Origin: Streptomyces sp. NBC_00306
GTDB taxonomy: Bacteria; Actinomycetota; Actinomycetes; Streptomycetales; Streptomycetaceae
NCBI RefSeq assembly: GCF_036169555.1
Contig: NZ_CP108032.1
Location: 3,596,001-3,660,000, forward strand
Direction: 5' to 3'
Length of the DNA: 64,000 nt
The notes beneath the pieces are model-generated. The model was not told the origin of the DNA. It did no database searches and worked only from the letters and a program-made list of their open reading frames with translations. Position 1 is the first letter of the stretch; each line of letters opens with the position of its first letter. This document shows, piece after piece, positions 35,801-46,096 of this stretch. The position numbers were made by a program, and so were the translations under genes.

Positions 35801-36928
35801 TCAGTACGACTTGGGGAGACCCAGGGACTGGTGGGATACGTAATTGAGGATCATCTCGCGGCTGACCGGGGCGATCCTGGCCACGCGGGAGGCCGTGACC
35901 AGCGAGGCGAGGCCGTACTCCCGGGTCAGGCCGTTGCCGCCGAGCGTGTGGACGGACTGGTCGACCGCCTTCACACAGGCCTCCCCCGCCGCGTACTTGG
36001 CCATGTTGGCGGCCTCGCCCGCGCCGAGGTCGTCCCCGGCGTCGTAGAGGGCGGCGGCCTTCTGCATCATCAGCCGGGCCAGTTCCAGTTCGATGTGGGA
36101 GGCGGCCAGGGGGTGGGCGATGGCCTGGTGGGCGCCGATGGGGGCCTTCCAGACCTGGCGGTCCTTGGCGTAGGAGAGGGCCGTGGCGAGCGCGTACCGG
36201 CCCATGCCGATGGCGAACGCGGCGGTCATGATGCGCTCGGGGTTGAGACCGGCGAACAGCTGGAGCAGTCCGGCGTCCTCCTCGCCCACGAGCGCTTCGT
36301 GCGGCAACCGCACGTCGTCGAGGACCAGCTCGAACTGCTTCTCGTGCGCCTGGAGTTCCATGTCGATCTGCGAGCGCCGGAAGCCGTCGGCGTCCCGGGG
36401 GACGATGAACAGGCACGGCTTGAGGCTGCCGGTCCGCGCGTCCTCGGTCCGCCCCACGATCAGCGTCGCGTCGGCGATGTCGACACCCGAGATGAAGACC
36501 TTGCGCCCGGTGAGGGACCAGCCGTCCTCGGTCCGGTGCGCGGTGGTCGTGATCCGGTGCGAGTTGGACCCGGCGTCCGGCTCGGTGATGCCGAAGGCCA
36601 TCGTGAGGCTGCCGTCCGCGAGGCCGGGCAGCCAGGTGCGCTTCTGCTCCTCGGTGCCGAAGCGGGCGATCACGGTGCCGCAGATCGCGGGCGAGACGAC
36701 CATCATCAGCAGCGGACAGCCCGCTGCCCCCAACTCCTCCAGCACGATGGAGAGTTCGGCCATGCCACCGCCCCCGCCGCCGTACTCCTCGGGCAGGTTC
36801 ACCCCGAGGTAGCCGAGCTTGGCGGCCTCCGCCCACAGCTGTTCGCGGTCGTATCCGCGGCCGTGCCGCTTCCCGAGCGCGGCGACGGCGGCACGCAGGT
36901 CCTTGTGCTCCTGGCTTTCTACGTTCAT
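35801..36928 (-). CDS. Acyl-CoA dehydrogenase, branched-chain/isoprenoid type
   Basis: This 375-residue flavoenzyme has the ACAD signatures MAFGITEPDAGSNSHRI (FAD/substrate) and AGEACVKAVDQSVHTLGGNG. The usual C-terminal catalytic Glu of medium-chain enzymes is absent (APVSRE replaces YEGT). A Glu in LNPERIM sits where isovaleryl- and long-chain-CoA dehydrogenases keep theirs, which supports a branched substrate. ATG 36928 overlaps the carboxylase alpha-subunit stop (ATGA). It is the likely citronellyl-/isovaleryl-CoA-type oxidation step of the pathway. Confidence 0.92.
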   Translation of the reverse strand: MNVESQEHKDLRAAVAALGKRHGRGYDREQLWAEAAKLGYLGVNLPEEYGGGGGGMAELSIVLEELGAAGCPLLMMVVSPAICGTVIARFGTEEQKRTWLPGLADGSLTMAFGITEPDAGSNSHRITTTAHRTEDGWSLTGRKVFISGVDIADATLIVGRTEDARTGSLKPCLFIVPRDADGFRRSQIDMELQAHEKQFELVLDDVRLPHEALVGEEDAGLLQLFAGLNPERIMTAAFAIGMGRYALATALSYAKDRQVWKAPIGAHQAIAHPLAASHIELELARLMMQKAAALYDAGDDLGAGEAANMAKYAAGEACVKAVDQSVHTLGGNGLTREYGLASLVTASRVARIAPVSREMILNYVSHQSLGLPKSY

Positions 36929-38838
36929 GACGCGGTGACCTCCTGGGTGGCTTCCGCCGGCGCTTCGTCGACGACGGCGAGCAGGGCGCCGACCTCGACC
37001 TGGCGGCCGGTGACGGCGTGGAGCGCGGTGAGCGTGCCGGAGGCGGGCGAGACGATGCGGTGCTCCATCTTCATGGCCTCCAGCCAGATGAGCGGCTGCC
37101 CCTTGTCGACCCATGAGCCCTCGCCGATGCCCTCGGCGAGGCGGACGACGGTTCCGGGCATCGGGGCGAGCAGCGAGCCGGGTTCGGTGCGGTCCTCGGG
37201 GTCGGGGAAACGGGGCCGCGCGGTCAGCGTGTGGGACCCGGCCGGGCCCTCGACGTGCACGGTGGCTCCGTACGCGGTGACGTCCCAGGCGCGGACGACG
37301 CCGTCCGTCTCCAGGACGACGCGTCCGGGAGCGGTGTCGAGGACGCGCAGCCCCGGCATGTCCTCGACGGTGTAACCGCCCCCGCGGGCGGGCCGGTAGC
37401 GGACCTCGTGCTCGCCGCCGGACCGGTCCGTCCAGGTCTTGGTCTGTGCCTGCGCCGGAAGGTTGCGCCAGGCGCCGCCGAAGCGGCCCCCTCGTGCGGC
37501 GGCGTCCGCGAGCGATGCGGCGACGGCGGCGACGGCGGCGTCGAGCGCGGGCCGGGTGAGGGCGTCGAGATGCCGGTCGTAGAACCCGGTGTCGAGCTGT
37601 CCGGACGCGAAGTCCGGGTGTTCCAGGGAGCGTACGAGCAGCTCCCGGTTGGTGACCGGGCCGTGCACCCGCGCCCGGCGCAGGGCGTGCGCGAGCCGGC
37701 GGACGGCCTGCTGCCGGGTGGGCGCCCAGGCGATGACCTTGGCGATCATGGGGTCGTAGTGGACGCCGACGGTGTCGCCGTCGGCGTACCCGGTGTCCAG
37801 ACGGACCCCGGGGTCCACGTCGAGCCGCCGCAGGGTGCCGGTCTGCGGCGCCCAGCCGCGGGCCGGGTCCTCCGCGTACAGCCGGGCCTCCACGGCGTGG
37901 CCGTTCGCGGCCGGCGGGTCCGCGGGCAGTGCCTCGCCCTCCGCCACCCGGATCTGGAGGCCGACGAGGTCGATGCCGAACACCGCCTCCGTGACCGGGT
38001 GTTCGACCTGGAGGCGGGTGTTCATCTCCAGGAAGTGGGCGGTGCCCGCCGGGGAGACGAGGAACTCCACCGTGCCGGCGCCCACATATCCCACGGCGCG
38101 CGCCGCGGTCACCGACGCCTCGTGGAGCGAGGCCACCAGAGCGGGCGCGAGTCCCGGTGCCGGGGACTCCTCGATCACCTTCTGATGGCGGCGCTGGAGT
38201 GAGCAGTCCCGGGTGCCGAGGGCCCAGACGGTGCCGTGCGTGTCGGCGAGGATCTGGACCTCCACATGGCGGCCCGCCTCGACGTACGGTTCGACGAAGA
38301 CCTCGCCGTCGCCGAAAGCGCTCAGCGCCTCGGCGCGTGCCGCCTCCAGTTCCCCGGCGAGGGCGTCCAGCGAGCGCACGATCCGCATACCGCGGCCGCC
38401 ACCGCCCGCCGCCGCCTTCACCAGGACCGGCAGATCGGCCTCGGTGACCTCGCCCAGGGGCGCGAGGCCCATCAGCTCCTTGGCCCGGGTCTTCGACGCC
38501 ATCGCCTCGATCGCGGCCGGCGGCGGCCCGATCCACACGAGTCCCGCGTCCGCCACCTCCTGCGCGAACGCGGCGTTCTCGGACAGGAATCCGTACCCCG
38601 GGTGCACCGCGTCGGCGCCCGCGGCGAGCGCCGTCTTCACGATCAGGTCGCCGCGCAGGTAGGTGTCGCCGGGGGCGGCCCCGGGGAGCCGTACGGCGGC
38701 GTCCGCCTCCCGTACGTGCAGGGCGGAGGCGTCCGCGTCGGAGTACACGGCGACCGTCGCGATGCCGAGTTCACGGCAGGTCCGGAAGACCCGGCAGGCG
38801 ATCTCGCCGCGGTTGGCGACCAGGACAGTGGAGATCAT
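36925..38838 (-). CDS. Acyl-CoA carboxylase alpha subunit (biotin carboxylase + BCCP)
   Basis: This 637-residue biotin-dependent subunit opens with the biotin carboxylase domain (MISTVLVANRGEIACRVFRT, ATP-grasp GGGGRGMRIV, EMNTRLQVEHPVTE). A linker follows, and then a C-terminal biotinyl domain with LEAMKMEHRI, whose Lys carries biotin. ATG 38838 has GAGGG 7 bp upstream and lies 10 bp after the beta-subunit stop. It carboxylates biotin for the neighbouring beta subunit; the domain order is that of MCC/geranyl-CoA-type alpha subunits. Confidence 0.95.
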   Translation of the reverse strand: MISTVLVANRGEIACRVFRTCRELGIATVAVYSDADASALHVREADAAVRLPGAAPGDTYLRGDLIVKTALAAGADAVHPGYGFLSENAAFAQEVADAGLVWIGPPPAAIEAMASKTRAKELMGLAPLGEVTEADLPVLVKAAAGGGGRGMRIVRSLDALAGELEAARAEALSAFGDGEVFVEPYVEAGRHVEVQILADTHGTVWALGTRDCSLQRRHQKVIEESPAPGLAPALVASLHEASVTAARAVGYVGAGTVEFLVSPAGTAHFLEMNTRLQVEHPVTEAVFGIDLVGLQIRVAEGEALPADPPAANGHAVEARLYAEDPARGWAPQTGTLRRLDVDPGVRLDTGYADGDTVGVHYDPMIAKVIAWAPTRQQAVRRLAHALRRARVHGPVTNRELLVRSLEHPDFASGQLDTGFYDRHLDALTRPALDAAVAAVAASLADAAARGGRFGGAWRNLPAQAQTKTWTDRSGGEHEVRYRPARGGGYTVEDMPGLRVLDTAPGRVVLETDGVVRAWDVTAYGATVHVEGPAGSHTLTARPRFPDPEDRTEPGSLLAPMPGTVVRLAEGIGEGSWVDKGQPLIWLEAMKMEHRIVSPASGTLTALHAVTGRQVEVGALLAVVDEAPAEATQEVTAS

Positions 38839-38848
38839 CGTCAAGCCC

Positions 38849-40467
38849 TCACATCCGGAAGACGCCGAAGCCGCCGCGCGCGCCTTCGACGGGGGCCGTG
38901 TGGATCGCGGACAGGCACAGACCCAGCACCGTGCGGGTGTCGCGGGGGTCGATCACCCCGTCGTCGTACAGCCGTCCCGACAGGAACATCGGCAGCGACT
39001 CCGCCTCGATCTGCTGCTCGACCATCGCGCGCAGTCCGGCGTCGGCCTCGTCGTCGTACGGCTGTCCCTTCGCCGCCGCGGAGGCGCGCGCCACGATGGA
39101 GAGCACACCGGCGAGCTGCTGGGGGCCCATGACCGCGGACTTGGCGCTCGGCCAGGCGAAGAGGAAGCGCGGGTCGTAGGCCCGGCCGCACATGCCGTAG
39201 TGCCCGGCGCCGTAGGAGGCGCCCATCAGCACGGACAGATGCGGGACCTTCGAGTTCGACACCGCGTTGATCATCATGGCGCCGTGCTTGATGATGCCGC
39301 CCTGCTCGTACTCCTTGCCGACCATGTAGCCGGTGGTGTTGTGCAGGAACACCAGCGGTACGTCACGCTGGTTGGCGAGCTGGATGAACTGCGCCGCCTT
39401 CTGCGACTCGGCGCTGAACAGCACGCCCTGCGCGTTGGCGAGAATCCCCACGGGATAGCCGTGCAGGGACGCCCAGCCGGTCACCAGGCTCGGCCCGTAC
39501 AGCGGCTTGAACTCGTCGAAGTCGGAGCCGTCCACGATCCGCGCGACGACCTCGCGGGGGTCGAAGGGCGTCTTCAGATCCTCGGGCACGATCCCGAGCA
39601 GCTCCTCCTCGGCGTACTTGGGGTCCCCCATGCCGGAGGCCAGGGGAAGCTCGGTCGGACCCGGATCGGGCTGCGCCTTGCGCCAGTTGAGCCGTGCCAC
39701 GATCCTGCGGGCCTGGCGCAGCGCGTCCGGTTCGTCGACCGCGAAGTAGTCCGCGAGGCCCGAGGTGCGGGCGTGCATCTCCGCGCCGCCGAGCGACTCG
39801 TCGTCGCTCTCCTCACCCGTGGCCATCTTCACCAGCGGCGGACCGCCGAGGAACACCTTGGACCGTTCCTTGATCATCACGGTGTGGTCGGACATGCCGG
39901 GGACGTACGCGCCGCCCGCCGTCGAGTTGCCGAACACCACCGCGATCGTCGGAATGCCGGCCGCCGACAGCCGGGTCAGATCGCGGAAGATCGCCCCGCC
40001 CGGGATGAAGATCTCCTTCTGCGAGGGCAGGTCCGCGCCGCCGGACTCGACCAGCGAGATGCACGGCAGCCGGTTGGCGTACGCGATCTCGTTCGCCCGC
40101 AGGATCTTCTTCAGCGTCCACGGGTTGGAGGCCCCGCCGCGTACGGTCGGGTCGTTCGCGGTGATCAGGCACTCGACGCCTTCCACCACCCCGATGCCGG
40201 TCACCGTGGACGCGCCCACCGGGTAGTCGCTCCCCCACGCGGCGAGCGGGGACAGCTCCAGGAACGGTGTGTCGGGGTCCAGCAGCAGCTCGATCCGCTC
40301 CCGCGCCAGCAGTTTGCCGCGGGAGCGGTGCCGGGCGACGTACTTCTCCCCGCCGCCCGCCAGTGCCTTCGCATGCTCGGCGTCCAGGTCGGCTAGCCGC
40401 CCGAGCATGGCCTCGCGGCGGGCCGCGAACTCGGGGGCCGCCGGGTCGACGGCCGAGGAGAGCACGG

Positions 40468-40471
<4 letters not shown>
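38849..40471 (-). CDS. Acyl-CoA carboxylase beta subunit, methylcrotonyl/geranyl-CoA type
   Basis: This 540-residue carboxyltransferase has crotonase-fold halves with NSTAGGAYVPGMSDHTVMIK, FLGGPPLVKMATGEESDDE, LGGAEMHARTSGLADYFAVD and the C-terminal GGFGVFRM. These match methylcrotonyl-CoA carboxylase beta subunits (GPPLVKAATGEE...DLGGADLH, ...GIFRM) better than propionyl- or acetyl-CoA types. GTG 40471 overlaps the upstream AtuA stop (GTGA). The substrate is most likely a 3-methyl-2-enoyl-CoA. Confidence 0.93.
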
Positions 40472-42224
<1,753 letters not shown>

Positions 42225-42228
<4 letters not shown>

Positions 42229-43016
42229 CGGGCCTCCTTGGGGGCACGGCCCAATCCCGCCGGTCCCGCGAAGGCCTGGGCGATGTCGAGCCACCGGTCG
42301 GCGTCGTCGCCCTCGGCCCGCACGGCGAGGTCGGCGCGGTGGGCCCGTTGGGTGACGAGCAGGCAGAAGTCGAGCGCCGGCCCGCTGACCTTCTGCTCCG
42401 CGTCCGCCGGTCCGTACGTCCACACCGCACCGCCGGGCGCGGTGAGTTCCACGCGGATGGGCGCCGTGGGCGGGGTCAGCGAGCGGACGCCGAAGGCATA
42501 GTCGCGGGCACGGACGCCGATGTACGCGACGTGGCGCAGTCGGTCGGTCGGCTCGCGTACGGCTCCGAGCGCGTCGGCGATGTCCTGTCCGTGCGCCCAG
42601 GTCTCCATCAGCCGCCCGGTCGCCGTGGAGGCGACGCTCATGGGCGGCCCGTACCAGGGGAAGCGACTGCCGGCCGGCGCCGCGCGCAGGGCCGTCTGCA
42701 ACTGCTCGCGCCCCTCGCGCCAGCGGGCGAGCAGCTCGGCGGGCGGCTGCGCGGCTCCCTGCTCGGCGCCCTCGTCGACGAAGGAGTACGGCGCGGCGAA
42801 CGCCTTCTCCGTCTCGACGGCGAAGGCCTCGGCGTCGGTGACGGCCAGCAGGGCCGCGGCATCGGTCCAGGCGAGGTGCGCGATCTGGTGGGCGATGCTC
42901 CAGCGCGGCGCGGGCGTGGGCCGCGCCCAGTCGTCGGCGCTCAACCCCCCGACGAGCCGGTCGAGTTCATCGCTCTCGCTGCGCAGATCGTCCAGGACGA
43001 CGGTCGGGTCGGACAC
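42225..43016 (-). CDS. TIGR03084-like DinB-fold metal-binding protein, first gene of the operon
   Basis: This 263-residue protein has the DinB/maleylpyruvate-isomerase-type four-helix fold: WSIAHQIAHLAWTD (metal His residues) and METWAHGQDIADALG (third His). A C-terminal domain of the SCP2-like kind follows (GPALDFCLLVTQRAHRADL). Homologues in actinobacteria accompany acyl-CoA catabolic genes; a mycothiol-linked activity is possible but not shown. GTG 43016 has GGGAG 7 bp upstream. The operon promoter and the palindrome lie just upstream. Confidence 0.82.
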
Positions 43017-43075
43017 GGTGGCGCTCCCTCGGGACACGACGGTGTGTGCCCGGAGCATGGCAGCGCGCAGAGAAA

Positions 43076-43098
43076 CAATCAAGCGTGCTTGCTTTGAT
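43076..43098. promoter_or_regulatory. TetR-type palindrome at the head of the Atu-like operon
   Basis: The core CAAGC-GT-GCTTG (43080-43091) is embedded in a longer imperfect inverted repeat, AATCAAGC ... GCTTTGATT. It lies 60-82 bp upstream of the first gene. The arrangement suits a TetR dimer; the TetR encoded as the last gene of the same operon is the candidate regulator. Confidence 0.6.
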
Positions 43099-43148
43099 TT
43101 CTGCGGGGATCTGCCGCCGTGTCACGGCCGTGGTCGGCCCGGCGTGCT

Positions 43149-43189
43149 GGGGTCGGGTGGAACCCAGCTGCGGGGGTCGGGTGGAACCC
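43149..43189. repeat. 17-bp direct repeat, two copies 24 bp apart
   Basis: GGGGTCGGGTGGAACCC at 43149-43165 and 43173-43189, between the EamA gene stop and the operon promoter. Each copy contains the inverted words GGGT...ACCC and could fold. Possibly a weak terminator for the EamA gene. Confidence 0.7.
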
Positions 43190-43232
43190 GGCTGCTGAGG
43201 GCCGGGCGGCAGGGCGCTCCCGACTGCCCGGC

Positions 43233-44177
43233 CTACTGGGGCTGTTTCGCCACCTGGGTCCGCACCGCACCCATGCTCGCCCCGATGACCAGCGCGATTG
43301 CCATCGCGTCGATCAGGGACAGGCCCTGGTGCAGGACGAGGAAGCCGGCCGTCGCGGCGATCGCCGGCTCCAGGCTCATCAGGACCGCGAACGTCGGTGC
43401 GGGCAGCCGTCGCAGCGCCAACAGCTCCAGCGTGTACGGGAGAACGGACGACATCAGCGCGACGGCGAGCCCGAACGCGAGAGTCGACGGCACGATCAGT
43501 TTCGACCCGGCCTCCGCGATGCCCAGCGGCAGACTCAGGAGAGCACCGACGGCCATCGCCAGCGCCAGTCCGTCCGCCTGCGGGAAACGGCGTCCGGTAC
43601 GGGCGCTGAAGACGATGTACGCGGCCCACATCGCGCCCGCGCCCAGCGCGAACAGCGCGCCGACGGGATCGAGCCGGTCGAAGCCGCCGCCACTGAGCAG
43701 CACCACACCGCCCAGAGCAAGCCCCGCCCAGACCAGATTGATCATCCGCCGCGACACGATCACCGACAGCGCCAGCGGACCGAGGACCTCGAAGGTCACG
43801 GCCGCACCCAGCGGAATCCGGTCGGCGGCCTGGTAGAAGAGGATGTTCATGGCGCCCATGGCCGCGCCGAACGCCACCACCGTGCCCCAGTCGGCACGCG
43901 AGTGGCCGCGCAGCTTCGGGCGGCACACGACGAGCAGGACGACGGCGGCGAGCACGAGCCGCAGGGTGACCACGCCGAGTGCCCCGGCGCGCGGCATCAG
44001 CATCACCGCGACGGCGGCACCGAACTGGACGGACAGCGCACCGGCGACGACGAGGGCGACCGGGCCGAGGGTGCGGCCGCCGCGGCCGGCGTCCCGTGCC
44101 GAGCGGGCCGCGCTGCCGTCGAGGGCGGCCGCGGCCTCCGGTTCGGTGACGACGACAGTGGTGCGCGCTTCGTCCAC
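43233..44177 (-). CDS. EamA/RhtA-like drug-metabolite transporter
   Basis: This 314-residue membrane protein has ten hydrophobic helices in two EamA repeats (first from about residue 40, second from about 175), a PAPTFAVLMSLEPAIAATAG motif in the ninth helix, and a short N-terminal Glu/Ala-rich cytosolic extension. It resembles the RhtA threonine/homoserine exporters. GTG 44177 has GGGAGG upstream. It is divergent from a LysR regulator, the usual pairing for such exporters. Confidence 0.9.
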   Translation of the reverse strand: MDEARTTVVVTEPEAAAALDGSAARSARDAGRGGRTLGPVALVVAGALSVQFGAAVAVMLMPRAGALGVVTLRLVLAAVVLLVVCRPKLRGHSRADWGTVVAFGAAMGAMNILFYQAADRIPLGAAVTFEVLGPLALSVIVSRRMINLVWAGLALGGVVLLSGGGFDRLDPVGALFALGAGAMWAAYIVFSARTGRRFPQADGLALAMAVGALLSLPLGIAEAGSKLIVPSTLAFGLAVALMSSVLPYTLELLALRRLPAPTFAVLMSLEPAIAATAGFLVLHQGLSLIDAMAIALVIGASMGAVRTQVAKQPQ

Positions 44178-44300
44178 CGGAACCTCCCTGATCGGCCGGG
44201 CCGTGGCGCCTCACCCCCGGCCTGCTGCGGCCCTCCCCACGCTACGACTCCTCCGCCGCCGCGTGAAATGCCGACTGTGCTGCCGTTATGCTCCACGCGC

Positions 44301-45149
44301 ATGAGCATCGAGATGCGCCATCTCCGCTGCTTCCTCGCCATCGCCGAGGAGTCCAGCGTGACCAGGGCCGCGGTCCGGCTGCACCTCACCCAGCCCGCCG
44401 TCTCGCGCGCCCTGGCCGCGCTCGAGAAACAGCTCGGCACACGGCTGGTGGACCGCTCCACGCACCATCTCGCGCTCACCCCCGAGGGGCGGGTCTTCCG
44501 CGACAAGGCGGCCGCGGCGGTCGCCGCCTTCGACGAGGCACTGGACACCGGCAGGCTGCGGCGCCGACCGCTGCGGCTGGGGCACGCCTGGTCCGCCCTC
44601 GGGCCGTACACCACCCCGCTGCTGCGCCGCTGGGAACGGGAGCACCCCGAGACCCCGCTGGAGCTCTTGCGGATCGACGACCGCACCGCCGGGCTGGTCC
44701 GCGGCGAGGTGGACGCGGCGGTCCTGCGGGGCCCGGTGGACACACCTGGCCTGGTCACCGAGCTGCTGTTCACCGAGTCCCGGGTGGCCGCGGTCACCTC
44801 GGACGGCCCGCTGGCGGCGCGCCCGTCCCTGACGTTGGCGGAGCTGACGGACGCCCCGATGATCCTCAACACGGTCTCGGGTCTGACGACGCTGGACCTG
44901 TGGCCGCCGGAGTCCCGGCCGGGGACGACGGTGACGGTCGCGAACACGGACGACTGGCTGACGGCGATCGCGGCGGGGAGGGGGGCGGGGGTGTCGGTGG
45001 CGTCGACCGCGGCGATGCATCCGCACCCGGGGGTGACGTACCGCCCCCTGACGGACGCGCCCCCGGCCCGCGTCATGCTGGCCTGGCGCGCGTCGTCCCC
45101 GCACCCGGCGCTGCGGGAACTGCTGGCGCTGGCGCGCGAGCTGACATGA
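44301..45149 (+). CDS. LysR-family transcriptional regulator
   Basis: This 282-residue regulator has an N-terminal winged helix (MRHLRCFLAIAEESSVTRAA, LTQPAVSRALAALEKQLG) and a periplasmic-binding-type effector domain. ATG 44301 has no Shine-Dalgarno; a -10-like TATGCT ends 8 bp upstream, so the mRNA is probably leaderless or nearly so. It is divergent from the EamA exporter, which it probably controls. The last third of the gene is very rich in ACG/CCG/GCG runs, without frameshift. Confidence 0.9.
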   Translation: MSIEMRHLRCFLAIAEESSVTRAAVRLHLTQPAVSRALAALEKQLGTRLVDRSTHHLALTPEGRVFRDKAAAAVAAFDEALDTGRLRRRPLRLGHAWSALGPYTTPLLRRWEREHPETPLELLRIDDRTAGLVRGEVDAAVLRGPVDTPGLVTELLFTESRVAAVTSDGPLAARPSLTLAELTDAPMILNTVSGLTTLDLWPPESRPGTTVTVANTDDWLTAIAAGRGAGVSVASTAAMHPHPGVTYRPLTDAPPARVMLAWRASSPHPALRELLALARELT

Positions 45150-45676
45150 CCGCGGGTGCGGACCACTGGTCGGGGCTCGGCCCCGAGCCCCGCTGAGCCG
45201 GACAAGGTGCCCGGCGTCTCGAGGCTGTCCGGCGATCGAGGACACGGCCGCAGGGGGTGCCGCCGCAACGAAAGCCGCCAGCCACTTGTCGGGGCTCCGC
45301 CCCGAACCTCGCGCCTCAAACGCCGGCGAGGCTGAATGTGCGACCACCAGCCCGTCCGGGCCGAGCCGGACAACGCGTCCCGCAAACCCAGCCCGTCCGG
45401 CGATTGAGGACACGACCGCAGGGCGTGCCGCCGCAACGAAACCCGCAGCCACCGGTCAGGGCTCCGCCCCGAACCCCGCACCTCAAACGCCGGCGAGGCT
45501 GAATCTGCAGCCACCAGCCCGTCCGGCGGTGAGGACACGACCGCAGGGCGTGCCCCGCGACGAAAGCGGAACGCCGCAACGCACACGCGGCCACCCCCGC
45601 CCGTCCGGCGGTGAGGACACAAGACACACCCCCGCGCGCACCCCCCTCCGCCCACCCCCCGTGGTACAGACTGCAC
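45150..45676. repeat. Intergenic Streptomyces repeat field
   Basis: This 527-bp region has no gene. It consists of three diverged copies, about 125-168 bp apart, of a compound unit: GTCCGGCGATTGAGGACAC, then GCAGGGCGTGCCGCCGCAAC, then GGGCTCCGCCCCGAACC and CCTCAAACGCCGGCGAGGCT. The outer words are inverse complements of each other (CGCCGGCG, TTGAGG/CCTCAA), so each copy can fold. The same family appears at 55.2-55.6 kb. Confidence 0.85.
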
Positions 45677-46096
45677 ATGACCCGCGACGAACTCCTCTGG
45701 TTCCTCCGCCGACACAAGCTCGCCGTCGAAGCCTCCGTCGGGCCCGGCGGCAGACCGCAAGCCGCCGTCGTCGGTTTCGGTGTCAGCGATCAGTTGGAGA
45801 TCGTCTTCGACACCGTCAACACCACCCGCAAGTACCGCAACCTCCTCGCCGACCCCCGTATCGCCCTCGTCATCGGGTGGGACGAGGCCGTGACCGTGCA
45901 GATCGAAGGGCTCGCCGACTTTCCCGAGGGGCCCGAGCTGGAGCGCCTGAAGGCTGCCTACTTCACGGCGTATCCGGAGGGGCGGGAGCGGCTCGGGTGG
46001 CCCGGGATCACGTATGTCCGGGTGCGGGCGCACTGGGCGCGGCACAGTGACTTCACCGTGGAGCCCGCGCGGATCGAGGAGCTCACTCTCGACTGA
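45677..46096 (+). CDS. PNPOx-like split-barrel flavin-binding family protein
   Basis: This 139-residue protein belongs to the pyridoxamine-phosphate-oxidase-like split-barrel family: LAVEASVGPGGRPQAAVVGF, IVFDTVNTTRKYRNLLADPR (the KYRNL segment typically contacts flavin phosphate), IALVIGW, VQIEGLADFPEG. The substrate is unknown. ATG 45677 has no ribosome-binding site, but TACAGA lies just upstream, so a leaderless start is possible. Its 3' end overlaps the convergent dehydrogenase gene by 14 bp. Confidence 0.8.
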   Translation: MTRDELLWFLRRHKLAVEASVGPGGRPQAAVVGFGVSDQLEIVFDTVNTTRKYRNLLADPRIALVIGWDEAVTVQIEGLADFPEGPELERLKAAYFTAYPEGRERLGWPGITYVRVRAHWARHSDFTVEPARIEELTLD